This document shows positions 27,445-36,772 of a stretch of DNA of 57,325 nucleotides, piece by piece. Every line of letters begins with the position of its first letter. Position 1 is the first letter of the stretch. The DNA is taken from positions 1 to 57,325 of the forward strand of contig JANXVU010000151.1 of the NCBI GenBank assembly GCA_025351485.1, written 5' to 3'. A program made the translations under genes and the position numbers. The stretch comes from Candidatus Eiseniibacteriota bacterium (GTDB lineage Bacteria > Eisenbacteria > RBG-16-71-46 > JACRLI01). Under the pieces are notes generated by a model. The model was not told the DNA's origin. It made no database searches and saw only the letters and a list, made by a program, of their open reading frames with translations.

Positions 27445-27864
27445 ATGAAAGACAGGCACGAAATGAGAAAGAGTCTGGTGTGGATTGCGCTCGCTGCGTT
27501 GCTGTGCGGATGCTCCTCCGGTGTGAACCGTCCCGTGAGCGAAGTGATCGCGGTCACGGATTCGACCGGCGTCCAGCACCTGGAGGTCACGTCCCACAGC
27601 TTCTGGTTCGAGCCGAACCGGATCGTGGTCAAGGCCGGAGTCCCGGTGGTGCTGGAAGTGCGAAACGCGTCGCTGATCATCCCCCACAACTTCAGTTGCG
27701 ACGCGCAGGAGGCGGGCCTTGGCCTGGACGCCGGCATGGGCATGCTCAAGGGCGGCAGCACGCTGCGCTTCACTCCGACCAAGTCCGGGGAGTACCGGTT
27801 CTACTGCGACAAGGGCTCCCACCAGATGAAAGGGATGACCGGGACGATCGTCGTGGTGCCCTAG
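27445..27864 (+). CDS. Cupredoxin-domain lipoprotein
   Basis: A small (139-residue) secreted blue-copper protein. The N-terminus is a lipoprotein signal with lipobox-like LCGC (MRKSLVWIALAALLCGCSSG); a second ATG at 27463 is equally plausible as the start. The mature domain has the type 1 copper ligands His in IIPHNFSC, and Cys-His-Met in YCDKGSHQMKGM. It probably carries electrons at the membrane surface. It is nine bases after the methyltransferase gene and may belong to the polyketide operon. Confidence 0.82.
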   Translation: MKDRHEMRKSLVWIALAALLCGCSSGVNRPVSEVIAVTDSTGVQHLEVTSHSFWFEPNRIVVKAGVPVVLEVRNASLIIPHNFSCDAQEAGLGLDAGMGMLKGGSTLRFTPTKSGEYRFYCDKGSHQMKGMTGTIVVVP

Positions 27865-27915
27865 CCGCGTGGGCGGCACATTTCATGTGGCCGAGGCCCG
27901 GTAGGCCGCTCCGGA

Positions 27916-28899
27916 CTAAGGTCGCGGCAACACCGGCTTGTTCGCCAGCACCGCTTCGAGCCTCTCCACCACGTCCGCCGCCAGTTTGGGCACCACGTCC
28001 AGGGCTCCCAGGTTTTCCTTCACCTGTTCCGGGCGGCTCGCGCCGGTGATCACCGAGCTGACGTTGCAGTTGAGCAGGATCCACGCGAGCGCCAGCTGCG
28101 ACATGGTGCAGCCCAGGTCCTTCGAGATCGGCACGAGCTTTTTCACCTTTTCGATCCGGTCCGGCTGCAGCACGTCGGGGCGCAGCCATTCCATGTTCTG
28201 CGCGGCCAGCCGCGAGCCTTCGGGGATCCCGTTGTTGTACTTGCCCGAGAGCAGCCCGGAAGCGAGCGGGCTCCAGGTGGTCAGTCCCAGCCCAATCTCG
28301 CTGTAGAGCCGTTCCATTTCCACTTCCACCCGCTCACGGTGAAACATGTGGTACTGGGGCTGCTCCATCTGCGGCTTGTGCAGCCCGTAGCGCTCGGCGA
28401 TCCCCCAGGCGTGCATCACCTGCTCGGCGCGCCACTCGGAGGTGCCCCAGTAGAGCGCCCGGCCGGAGGTGACGATGTCGTGCATGGCGCGCACGGTTTC
28501 CTCGATCGGCGTGTTCACGTCGGGGCGGTGGGCGAAAATCAGGTCCACGTAGTCCATCTGCAGGCGCTGGAGCGAACCGTCGATGCCCTCCATCAGGCGC
28601 TTGCGCGAGAGGCCGGTGTCATTCGGGCCCCCGAGCCCCAGGCCCCAGTAGTACTTGGTGGAGATGACCAGGCTGGAGCGGCGCCAGCCCTTCTTCTTGA
28701 TGACCGAGCCCATGACAGTCTCGGCGTTGCCCCGCGCGTAGCCCTCGGCGTTGTCGAAAAAGTTGATCCCGGCATCGTAGGCAGCGGTCATGCAGGCGTC
28801 CGCGCCCTCGTCGCCCACCGAGCCGCCGTAGGTCACCCAGGCTCCAAGTGAAAGTTCGCTCACCTTGAGCCCCGCGCTTCCCAGTCGTCGATAATTCAT
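27916..28899 (-). CDS. Aldo/keto reductase, Kv-beta-like
   Basis: A 327-residue NADPH-dependent aldo/keto reductase of the AKR6/AKR14 type (potassium-channel beta-subunit or glyceraldehyde-3-phosphate reductase-like). The catalytic tetrad is present: Asp and Tyr in [14 protein letters not shown], Lys in STKYYWG, His in IFAHRPD; the cofactor site is in [16 protein letters not shown]. The ATG at 28899 is preceded on the minus strand by GGAAGGAAT; a much longer frame upstream is not homologous. Convergent with the cupredoxin gene. Confidence 0.92.
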   Translation of the reverse strand: MNYRRLGSAGLKVSELSLGAWVTYGGSVGDEGADACMTAAYDAGINFFDNAEGYARGNAETVMGSVIKKKGWRRSSLVISTKYYWGLGLGGPNDTGLSRKRLMEGIDGSLQRLQMDYVDLIFAHRPDVNTPIEETVRAMHDIVTSGRALYWGTSEWRAEQVMHAWGIAERYGLHKPQMEQPQYHMFHRERVEVEMERLYSEIGLGLTTWSPLASGLLSGKYNNGIPEGSRLAAQNMEWLRPDVLQPDRIEKVKKLVPISKDLGCTMSQLALAWILLNCNVSSVITGASRPEQVKENLGALDVVPKLAADVVERLEAVLANKPVLPRP

Positions 28900-29195
28900 T
28901 CTCGGAATATTCCTTCCTGCCGCCGCGTGATGGGGAACCGCCGGCCCGGAGCCGGCGAACTCTTCGAGGGCTGCTGGACCCGCGTTTGCGTGCGAGGATA
29001 GCGCGAAACCGGCTCCGGCGACAGCGTCCCGCGGCCCCCCTGCCGCTTCCGGGCCCGCGGGGCCCGGCGGGTCGGTTGATGCCCGCCCGGGGCCGTGATA
29101 GCCTGCCCGGGGTTTGAACAGGGGCACCTTCCGGTTCCGTGTTCCCGGGGGCCTGCCAATCACCACGATTCCCCGCCAGGGCGGGCCGAGAGGGC

Positions 29196-29855
29196 ATGAC
29201 ACACATTCCGGGCTCGTTCGTAACAAGGGAAGCGGGAGGCGCCGGGGGCGCCGGGTCCGGGCCGGGCACGCCGGGCGCCGCGGAAGCGCCGGAGCGGCCG
29301 ACCGCGGCCGATCTGGAGCGCGTGCGCGCCCGGGACCCCAAGGCCCTGGAAGCCTTCTTCGACCGGTACTTCGACCGGATCTTCTCGCTGGCCTACCGGC
29401 TTACGGGGGACCGGACCATTGCCGAGGATGCAGCCCAGGACGTGTTCCTGAAAGTCCATCGCGCCCTGGACCGGCTCGATCCTTCGCGCGATCCCTACCC
29501 CTGGCTGGTGACCATCGCCACCAACGTGTGCCGCGACTTGTGGCGCTCGGGCGCCTACCGGATGGGGCGGCGGGCGATTCCGCTCCAGGACCAGGACGGG
29601 AACGAGTACGAATTGCCATCCGGCGGAGAAAGTCCGGAGGCGGAGCTCCTGCGAACGGAGCGAGAGCAGCAGGTGCAGCTGGCGCTCGCGAAGCTCCCGG
29701 AGGGGCTTCGCGAAGCCGTGGTGCTGCACGCGTACGAGGGCATGGGGCATGACGAGATCGCCGTGGCGTTCGGCATCCAGCCGGCCGCCCAGCGAAAGCG
29801 ATACTCGCGCGGACTGGCCGCGCTGGCCGTCCTCCTCAAGGAAACCATGAAATGA
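29196..29855 (+). CDS. ECF-type sigma-70 family sigma factor
   Basis: A 219-residue two-domain sigma factor. After a Gly/Pro-rich N-terminal stretch of about 45 residues, region 2 reads [19 protein letters not shown]...[16 protein letters not shown] with [17 protein letters not shown], and region 4 [31 protein letters not shown]. The ATG at 29196 follows a GAGAGGG; an upstream in-frame start at 29139 is less likely. Its TGA overlaps the next ATG (FecR-like protein), the usual sigma/anti-sigma arrangement, so it probably controls the genes that follow. Confidence 0.9.
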   Translation: MTHIPGSFVTREAGGAGGAGSGPGTPGAAEAPERPTAADLERVRARDPKALEAFFDRYFDRIFSLAYRLTGDRTIAEDAAQDVFLKVHRALDRLDPSRDPYPWLVTIATNVCRDLWRSGAYRMGRRAIPLQDQDGNEYELPSGGESPEAELLRTEREQQVQLALAKLPEGLREAVVLHAYEGMGHDEIAVAFGIQPAAQRKRYSRGLAALAVLLKETMK

Positions 29856-30667
29856 CCGACGACCGGGATTCGCTCACTCCCGAGACTGCATCTGCCGAGG
29901 AAGCCGTGCGCTCCCTGCGCCCGGTGTCCGCACGCCCGGAGTTCAAGGGCCGCCTGCGTGCGGAGTTTGCAGAAGGCAGGCTCCAGCCGCGGCTGGCCCT
30001 GGTGAAGCGCGAGCCGGCAGGCGGGGCGTGGAAAGGCGCGTTCTTAATTTTCGCCAGCGCCGCGGTCGCCGCGTACATCGTGCTTCAACTCAATGCCGGG
30101 CCCGACTGGCAGGTGCGCAAGGTGCAGGGCTCCGGACAGATCCGGGTGGACGGGCATCGGTATTCCGCGGGCAAGCCGGCCGACTACGCGGCGCTCCTGC
30201 GCCCGGGCAGCCGGATCCAGCTCACCGGAGCGGCTTCGCTCCAGGTGGCCGCCGCGGACAACCTGATCATGGAAATCGCACCGGGCTCCGACATTTCCCT
30301 GCCCCGCGCTCCGGGCCGCTGGTGGGATCGCCAGGGGCTCGCAAATATCCGTGCCGGAGAATTGCGCATTACGACCGGCCGGGCATTCCCAGGGGCCGGT
30401 CTCCTGGTGGTTTCGCCCGACACGCATGTGATGGTCACCGGCACCACGCTGGCCGTGATCTGCGACAACGGCGGCACTTGCGTGTGCGTATGCGAGGGCC
30501 AGGTCAAGGTGGGCCGGGAACTGGACTCCATGGTGGTGGTGCCCCAGGGCCACCTGCGCTACACCCCGCGAGACGGCTCCGCGGCCCACGCGGCCGACAT
30601 CCGGCCCACCGAGCGCGTTGCGCTGTCCGATCTTCGCGACAAGGCCCGGCGGGTCATCGGCCACTGA
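29852..30667 (+). CDS. FecR-domain membrane protein, likely anti-sigma regulator
   Basis: A 271-residue protein with a cytosolic N-terminus (1-60), one transmembrane helix at about 61-81 (GAFLIFASAAVAAYIVLQL) and a periplasmic FecR domain: VRKVQGSGQIRVDG, LLRPGSRIQLTGAASLQV, MVTGTTLAVI...GQVKVG. Encoded in ATGA overlap with the sigma factor, so it is the probable anti-sigma/sensor. Oddity: four Cys at 204, 210, 212 and 214 (the last three as CVCVC) in the FecR core, where most family members have few Cys; they could form disulfides or bind metal. No TonB-dependent receptor is nearby. Confidence 0.82.
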   Translation: MTDDRDSLTPETASAEEAVRSLRPVSARPEFKGRLRAEFAEGRLQPRLALVKREPAGGAWKGAFLIFASAAVAAYIVLQLNAGPDWQVRKVQGSGQIRVDGHRYSAGKPADYAALLRPGSRIQLTGAASLQVAAADNLIMEIAPGSDISLPRAPGRWWDRQGLANIRAGELRITTGRAFPGAGLLVVSPDTHVMVTGTTLAVICDNGGTCVCVCEGQVKVGRELDSMVVVPQGHLRYTPRDGSAAHAADIRPTERVALSDLRDKARRVIGH

Positions 30668-30756
30668 TCCCCCGGGGGCGCCCCGGCTCCACGGCCACCC
30701 AGCCCCGCGTTCCACCTTCCCTTGACAGTCCCGCGGCGCGCCGCGAGACTTCGGTC

Positions 30757-31320
30757 ATGTCGCGCTCCCGCGAAGCCCCCCTTGCCGGCTCGATTCTTGG
30801 CGCCCTGGCGCTCCTTCTTGGTCCGACGGACTCATTTTCCGCTCCGCCTTGCAGCGACCATGCCGCCTGGGATGCCTGCGGCGCCCACTCCACTGCGATC
30901 TATGCAACGGTTTGGAGCGCCTCCGGGGTGGCCGGCTGCCGCGGCGCCCGATTCGGGCGGGCGCAAGGCGTGTCGCAGGAGGTTCGCTCAGCGCTCTTGG
31001 ATGCGCTTTCGGAAAGCGAACTGAAAGGCAGGGGAGCGGTCCTGCGCGGCCGGATTAGCATTCTGGGCTCCGGACGGGCGGTATCTCCGGACGCGCCCTA
31101 CGATCCCGGCTCCATGGCCCTCTACCTATCCTCAGGTGAAGCCGATGCCGTGATCCTGCCGGGGGAGGCCCGCACTTCGGGCTATGGCTGGCGCCTGGCC
31201 CGGTCCCGGTTGGGACCCAAGGCCGCCGGGCGTCCGGTCCTTGCGGGCGTCTACAGCGTGCAGCAATTCCCCCTGACCGCGGACGAACTCGTCCGCTGGA
31301 GGATCCAATGCGATCCGTGA
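30757..31320 (+). CDS. Small secreted protein of unknown function
   Basis: I do not recognise this 187-residue protein. It has an N-terminal signal-like segment (LAGSILGALALLLGPTDSFSA), four Cys in the mature part that could pair, and no catalytic motif I can name. A TTGACA sits at 30722-30727 just upstream but without a good -10. Its end overlaps the start of the alpha-2-macroglobulin gene by 13 bases, so it is co-expressed with it and may act in the same compartment. Confidence 0.65.
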   Translation: MSRSREAPLAGSILGALALLLGPTDSFSAPPCSDHAAWDACGAHSTAIYATVWSASGVAGCRGARFGRAQGVSQEVRSALLDALSESELKGRGAVLRGRISILGSGRAVSPDAPYDPGSMALYLSSGEADAVILPGEARTSGYGWRLARSRLGPKAAGRPVLAGVYSVQQFPLTADELVRWRIQCDP

Positions 31321-34300
31321 CCATGGCGTGCCTGCTGGCGCTGGCCCTGCCCGGCGGGAGCGCACAGGCAGGCGCCGTGCAGCCCAGGACCGGTTCCGTG
31401 AGAGGGCGGGTGGTGGAAGCGGGCGTTTCCCGATCGGGCGTGAAGGGCGCACTGGTCATCGCCTCCGATTCCTGGACGGGTGTGCTGGACACCGTTCACA
31501 CGGGCAACGAAGGTGGTTTTGTGTTCCCCAGGCTCCCGGCGGGCCGGGCGGAGTTGGAAGTGCGGATGAAAGGCTACGCCGGCCAGGCCCGCCGCACCGT
31601 GCCGGTGCGCGCCGGCGAAACCGTCTCCGGCGTGGTGGTCACCCTTGCTCGATCGGCCATCCTGACCGGCCGTGTCCTGGACGCGGCGGGCCGCCCCATC
31701 GCCGGCGCCGAAGTGCGGGCGCTGGATGCCAGGTCCAGGACCGGCAAGGACGGCTCGTTTCGCCTCTCCGGCGTGCGGCCCGAATACCTGGAGGTGACCG
31801 CGCGAAGCGACCGGTATCGCTCTCGCGTGAGCCCTCGCCTGCGCCTCGGCCCGGGCGAAGTTCGCTCGCTCCCCGACCTTGTGTTGCTGCCGGGTCGAAC
31901 TGTCAGCGGTCGGGTGGTCGGCCCCCGCGGGGATCCCATCGCCGGCGTGTCGATCCAGTCGCGCGACCGCTCCACGAAGACCGGCGCGCACGGAGAGTTC
32001 CGCCTGGGCGGCCTGGAGCCGGGGGGCGAACTCTACGCGTGGAAGAGCGGCCAGTCCGGCGCCAATGTGCCGCTGCCGCCGGACTCTTCGGATGTCATCG
32101 GCCTGACCCTGACGATGGACGCGCTTTCGGGCAAAGGGGGTGATCCGCTCATTCTTTCGATGGTTCGCGACACGTGGGCCCCCGGCGCCCTCATCCAGGC
32201 CGAGCTATGGGCCCGGGAGGGCGCCTTTGTGCAACTGCGCGCCTCGACTGCCCGCGGCGCCTCGGTCTTTCGCGCCTCCTTGTCCCCGCGGAATGGGAAA
32301 GGCGGCCGCATCCAGGTCCAGCTTCCAGCTCTGCCCGCGGGCAATTACACCCTGAGCGCCGCCACCCCTTCCGGCGACACCAGGACGCTGACCTTCCATG
32401 TGAGCGACATCGCGCTCATCGGCGAAGTGCGGGCGGGTGAGCGGCGCCTGCGCGCGGTGAGGCTCGCGGACGGGTCCGGCGTAGCCGGAGTTCCGATACG
32501 AGAAGCTGGGCCGCAGGCAGTGTCGCTGGGCGCCACCGGCGTGGATGGAGTTTTCGTGGTGCCCACGGGTGTCGGGCCGGTGCTCGAGTCTGCCGATCCC
32601 CTGAGGCCCGCCCAGCTGCGCATGGATCAACAAACCCCGTCCGCCGAACCCGCGCGCCTGGTGGCGCTCATGGACCGGCCGGCGGTCCGCCCGGGCGGGC
32701 AGGTGGGGGTCAAGGTGATCGCTCGTACCGAGGACGCAGGATCGCTTCGGGCGGTGGTGGATTCCTCGGTCACGCTGCGCCTCACCACGGGAGGCGCGGA
32801 TCCGGTGGACCGCACCGGCCGTCTGGACGCCGAGGGAGTCTACGTGGACTCGCTCCCGGTGCCTTCCAATCTCGAATCGGGGCAGGCGATGGTCACGGTC
32901 GTCTCGGCCGGCGCCGGAACTTCGCGCGGCCTGCCCTTGACCATCCGACCCACTCCGGCGCTTACGGTGTCGATCACATCCGATCGCAGCGTCGCCATGC
33001 CGGGCGAATCGGTGCGCTTCCTGGTGCAGGTGCGCCGCCAGGACGGCCTGCCGGCAACCGGGGTCAGGCTCTGCCTGGAAGGTTCGCAGCAGAGCTGTTC
33101 CTATGATTGGGGGCAGGACCGCAGCTACGGTGGCTACACGTGGCTTGGTCTCTCCCGCCGGGAGATCCTGATCAGCGACGGCTCCGGGGAGGCGACATTC
33201 ACCGAGGTGGTTCCGGAGCTGCTCGCCGGGGATGCCGATCTTCACTACGAGGTACGGGCCGAAGAGGGCGGCAGCGAGCCCGTGCAGGCGGGGATCTCGG
33301 TGCACGCCTTGGCCTCCTCGCGGCACGTCGCGGTGCTCGACGGGGAGCCCGCCACGCCAGGAAAGCCGCTCGAGGCGCGCCTGGCGCTGCTCGCGCTGCC
33401 CCGCCGCCGGGTGTCCGGTGGAGCCGTGCACATCGACCTCTACCGGTTGGAACTGAACCGCCGGGTGCGTCGCGCGCAACTGCTCGAATCATCGGATCTC
33501 GCGACAGACGCATCCGGCGAGATCCGTTGGCGCTCCGCCAGCGCGGCCAGTTCAGGCTCGGAGCTGCGGCTTCGGGCCACGGCGATCGACAGTCTCGGTC
33601 GAGCGGCACAGACCGAGTACAGCTGGTGGGTAGCGGGTTCGCGCGTCGGGGCCGAGGCCGAGGTCAGCTTCGAGCTGCGCGCGCTGCAGGACACCGTGGG
33701 TGAGACGGCCCCCGAGGCGCGCTTCCAGGTGCGGGCCGGCAGGCCCGGAGTGCTGCACGTGGCGCTGGCGGGCCGCGATGCCTTCACCTGGCTGCCGGAT
33801 GTGAGATTTGTCGCTGGCGCCACTGAATTCAGCGTGCCCGCATCCCTGTTTGGAGCCGGCGGCGTGCGCGTGACCGGCTACGCCACGTGGAACGGCGACG
33901 TCCTGGAGGGCAGCGCCCAGACCGTGGTCCGCCTCGCCGGTTCCCGCCTCGCCGTCGAGGTTCGCCCCGACCGCGACGTGGCGTCGCCGCGCGACAGCAT
34001 CGCCTTCACGGTCACCACGCTGGATGGGGCCGGCAAGCCCGCTGCGGCGGAAGTGGATCTGGCGGTCTTTGACCGCGGACTGCTGTCCTTCGGCGGCGAC
34101 GGCAATCCTGACTTGCTGGAAGCTTTCTGGATGCCCCGCCCGCTGCAACTCTTCATCACCTCGAGCGTCCGGCGCGGCGAGCGGGCGGGCGGCAAGGACT
34201 CCGAAAGCCTGGTGCGGCGGGACTTTCGTGACGTGGCGCTGTGGCTGCCTCGGCTGCGCACCGGGTCCGATGGAACCGCGCGCGCCTTTTTCCGCGCTCC

Positions 34301-36098
34301 CGACAACCTCACGTCCTGGCGTATCACTGCCCATGCGGTGGGCGTGGGAACGGCGGTCGGCCATGCGCGGGCGGATGTCACCGTGCGCCGGAGGGTCGCA
34401 CTCAGCCTGTCCAGCCCGCAGGCGTTGGTGGGGGGCGACAGCGTGGTCCTGCGGGCCACCCTGCGCGAGGCGGCCGGCGAGCCCGCGCGAAGGTTCAGCG
34501 ACTGGACCGTGGGCGTCCTGGGGGGAGAGTTCGCCGGTCCCATGCCGGACGTGACCGTGTCCCCGGAAAGCCCGGCCGAACTGCTGTTGCCGGTGCGCGT
34601 GGGCGCGGACGCCTCGCAGCTCAAGCTCACCCTGATCGCGCGATCTTCCGGAGAGGGCGACGGGCTGGAGCGCCAGTATCCGGTGCAGCCCCGCCGGCGA
34701 GTGGTGTTCGGAGGGCCGGACGCGTCGGGCGTGGCCTGGGATACCGTGACCACGCTCCGCTGGAATGCGCCGGCGCTTGCCGCGGCCATCCAGGCGGGAG
34801 CTGCCACGTCGGTAGGTCCCGGGGAGCCTTCGGGCGCGTGGCGACTGGCGGCGCGAGCCTCCGTGAGAAATCTCGAACGACTCCACTATCTGGAGCTCCG
34901 CGCGGGAAACGAGCCAGGGGATGCGGCTCCCGAAGCGCAGGCGACCCCCGCCGGGGCGCCCAGGGGAAAGCATGTCGCGCCGCTGGACGTGCCGCGGGAG
35001 AGGGAGTTGATGCTGGAAACCCTGCGGGGCCCTCGCGCGCTCCTTCGGGCTGACGGCTCGCTGGACATGGACAAAGCCTGCGAAGCGCTTATCGCGTCCA
35101 CCGGGGGGCGGGATACGCCCGTGGACGCCTGCATGCGCGAAGTGCGTTCCCTGGCGGACCGCGTGGCGCGCGGGCTCAGGAAACCGCGCATTTCGGCGGA
35201 GGACGCGCGCCGCGCAAGGATCGCCCTGCTGGCCGTGCGTGAACGCTTCGGCGCGGCTGCGATGGGCGCAGCCGTGGCGGGACTAGGAGAGGGGCCGGTG
35301 GCGAATTCCGTCCTTCCGGCCGAATTCCTTTCGGTCGTGATGGAAGACGAGCTGTGGGCTTCGGCCGATCGCGCCCTGCTCGCGGGCTCCTGCCCGCCCG
35401 AGGCCTGGTTGTGGCTCCTGGGAGGCCGCGGACGCGGTGAGTCCGGAGTGTGGCCGTCGGTGGTGGCTTCCCACCTGCGCGATCCGGATGTGCCGGTTCG
35501 CGAGGCGCTCGCCGCGGTGTCCAAGCCCGAAAACGCCATTTCGTGGCTCACCCAGCCCGAGATCCTGGCGGACCGGTCCACGCCGGATCTTCCGGGCAGC
35601 CGCCGGATCGAGCTCAAGCGCGGGTGGGCGTCCCTGCTGCAGGCGCCCGACACATCCGCGGAAGGCGGTCTGGAGGTGAGGTTCTTCAGGGAAGTCCCGG
35701 ATACGGATGCCTGGGGAGAACCTTCCACCAGGCAGGAGCCGGCCGGATTGCCGCTGCGCCTGGGTGAAACCCTGCGGGCGCGCATCACCTCGACCCGTCC
35801 GCTCGAAGTGGAGCAGACCGAAGTCATCGCCCCGCTGTGCGGGGGCCTGGACATTCGAGCGGCCGTCGGCGCCGAAGGGTCCGAGTTGAATCCGGGTCAC
35901 CGCGAGGACCGGGTGATGCGCGGCCGTCTGGAAGCCACCGCGTGGCGCGGCTGCGCGGCGGGCTCCACGCTTTGGGAAGGCACCGTTCGCGTGACTCACG
36001 CGGGCCGCTTCACGCTGTTGCCGCCGGCGCTCCACAGCCGGGTGTTTCCTCTGCTCTACCGCTCGGGCATGTACCGCACCCTGGACGTGAGCCCGTGA
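31308..36098 (+). CDS. Alpha-2-macroglobulin-family protein without thioester
   Basis: A 1596-residue exported protein. After a signal peptide (to about residue 22) come three carboxypeptidase-regulatory-like Ig modules (about 28-100, 115-180, 190-260, with GRVLDAAGRPIAGAEV and GRVVGPRGDPIAGVSI), then macroglobulin (MG) domains. The A2M signatures VDLAVFDRGLLSF near 915 and WLPRLRTGSDGTARAFFRAPDNLTSW near 977 are clear. No CxEQ thioester motif follows, and the helical C-terminal region (about 1150-1596) is divergent. Bacterial A2Ms trap proteases or protect the envelope; a thioester-free form must work non-covalently. GTGA overlap with VanW downstream. Confidence 0.85.
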   Translation: MRSVTMACLLALALPGGSAQAGAVQPRTGSVRGRVVEAGVSRSGVKGALVIASDSWTGVLDTVHTGNEGGFVFPRLPAGRAELEVRMKGYAGQARRTVPVRAGETVSGVVVTLARSAILTGRVLDAAGRPIAGAEVRALDARSRTGKDGSFRLSGVRPEYLEVTARSDRYRSRVSPRLRLGPGEVRSLPDLVLLPGRTVSGRVVGPRGDPIAGVSIQSRDRSTKTGAHGEFRLGGLEPGGELYAWKSGQSGANVPLPPDSSDVIGLTLTMDALSGKGGDPLILSMVRDTWAPGALIQAELWAREGAFVQLRASTARGASVFRASLSPRNGKGGRIQVQLPALPAGNYTLSAATPSGDTRTLTFHVSDIALIGEVRAGERRLRAVRLADGSGVAGVPIREAGPQAVSLGATGVDGVFVVPTGVGPVLESADPLRPAQLRMDQQTPSAEPARLVALMDRPAVRPGGQVGVKVIARTEDAGSLRAVVDSSVTLRLTTGGADPVDRTGRLDAEGVYVDSLPVPSNLESGQAMVTVVSAGAGTSRGLPLTIRPTPALTVSITSDRSVAMPGESVRFLVQVRRQDGLPATGVRLCLEGSQQSCSYDWGQDRSYGGYTWLGLSRREILISDGSGEATFTEVVPELLAGDADLHYEVRAEEGGSEPVQAGISVHALASSRHVAVLDGEPATPGKPLEARLALLALPRRRVSGGAVHIDLYRLELNRRVRRAQLLESSDLATDASGEIRWRSASAASSGSELRLRATAIDSLGRAAQTEYSWWVAGSRVGAEAEVSFELRALQDTVGETAPEARFQVRAGRPGVLHVALAGRDAFTWLPDVRFVAGATEFSVPASLFGAGGVRVTGYATWNGDVLEGSAQTVVRLAGSRLAVEVRPDRDVASPRDSIAFTVTTLDGAGKPAAAEVDLAVFDRGLLSFGGDGNPDLLEAFWMPRPLQLFITSSVRRGERAGGKDSESLVRRDFRDVALWLPRLRTGSDGTARAFFRAPDNLTSWRITAHAVGVGTAVGHARADVTVRRRVALSLSSPQALVGGDSVVLRATLREAAGEPARRFSDWTVGVLGGEFAGPMPDVTVSPESPAELLLPVRVGADASQLKLTLIARSSGEGDGLERQYPVQPRRRVVFGGPDASGVAWDTVTTLRWNAPALAAAIQAGAATSVGPGEPSGAWRLAARASVRNLERLHYLELRAGNEPGDAAPEAQATPAGAPRGKHVAPLDVPRERELMLETLRGPRALLRADGSLDMDKACEALIASTGGRDTPVDACMREVRSLADRVARGLRKPRISAEDARRARIALLAVRERFGAAAMGAAVAGLGEGPVANSVLPAEFLSVVMEDELWASADRALLAGSCPPEAWLWLLGGRGRGESGVWPSVVASHLRDPDVPVREALAAVSKPENAISWLTQPEILADRSTPDLPGSRRIELKRGWASLLQAPDTSAEGGLEVRFFREVPDTDAWGEPSTRQEPAGLPLRLGETLRARITSTRPLEVEQTEVIAPLCGGLDIRAAVGAEGSELNPGHREDRVMRGRLEATAWRGCAAGSTLWEGTVRVTHAGRFTLLPPALHSRVFPLLYRSGMYRTLDVSP

Positions 36099-36772
36099 GC
36101 GCCCGGGCTCGTGCGGCAGCGGTGCTCTGCGCGCTGGGCGCGCTCGGGCTCGACGCAGGCGCGTTCGCGCAGGCGCCATCCTCCCGGGCGCTGGGGCGGG
36201 CCATCGTGTCCCTGGACCGGTGCTCGCCCCTTGAGCGCCTGAACGTGCGGGTGACGGCACGGCGACTCCGGAGACTCGAGATTCCTCCGCGAGGAGAGTT
36301 TCATTTTGTGGAGGCGCTTGAAGTCCGGGGCGGGCTGCCCTGCGCGCCGGGCCGCGCCCTGATGGACGGCCGGCTGCTGCAGGAGCCGGGGGGCGGAGTG
36401 TGCGTCGTGGCCGGCGCCATCCACGCAGCGGCCTTGCGCGCGGGCCTGGGGCTGATCGAGCGTTCCGGACACAGCTCGCGGGTGCGCACCCTGCCCGCCG
36501 GTCTGGATGCGGCGGTGTCGCAGACGGGTGGGAGCGACCTGGTGCTCTGGAACCCCTACAAGTTTCCCGTGTGGCTGGAACTGCGGCTGGATGAGGGGCG
36601 CTCGCTGGAGGCCGCCTGGACCGCCGAGGAACCGGGCATTGGCGCGCAGGTGTTCCGCGACTCGGAAGGGGCGCTGGTCCGCAGGCTCGCGGACGGGCGG
36701 GAGGAAGTGTTGGAGCCGGCGCCTCCCATGACGCCCGGATCGCGCAGGAATTCGATGGGTCAAGACCCTTGA
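36095..36772 (+). CDS. VanW-family exported protein
   Basis: A 225-residue protein with an N-terminal signal (AAAVLCALGALGLDAGAFAQA) and a VanW domain: GEFHFVEAL (counterpart of the FSFN motif), LLQEPGGGVCVVAGAIHAAA matching the GGGVCQVSSTLYNA core, GLGLIERSGHSSRV and the DLVLWNPYKFPVWLEL strand. VanW occurs beside vancomycin-resistance and cell-wall genes; its biochemical role is not established. The GTG start at 36095 overlaps the A2M stop, and its own TGA overlaps the TTG start of allantoinase. Confidence 0.82.
   Translation: MSARARAAAVLCALGALGLDAGAFAQAPSSRALGRAIVSLDRCSPLERLNVRVTARRLRRLEIPPRGEFHFVEALEVRGGLPCAPGRALMDGRLLQEPGGGVCVVAGAIHAAALRAGLGLIERSGHSSRVRTLPAGLDAAVSQTGGSDLVLWNPYKFPVWLELRLDEGRSLEAAWTAEEPGIGAQVFRDSEGALVRRLADGREEVLEPAPPMTPGSRRNSMGQDP

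Noticed and set aside
28934-28957. GGAACC followed by a GC-rich palindrome between the aldo/keto reductase and the sigma factor gene
   Set aside because: GGAACC looks like an ECF -35 element, but no matching -10 lies 16-17 bases downstream and it is more than 230 bases from the sigma start, so autoregulation cannot be claimed.
30722-30750. TTGACA upstream of the small secreted protein gene as a promoter
   Set aside because: The best -10 at proper spacing (GAGACT) matches only three of six positions, so an internal promoter is not supported.
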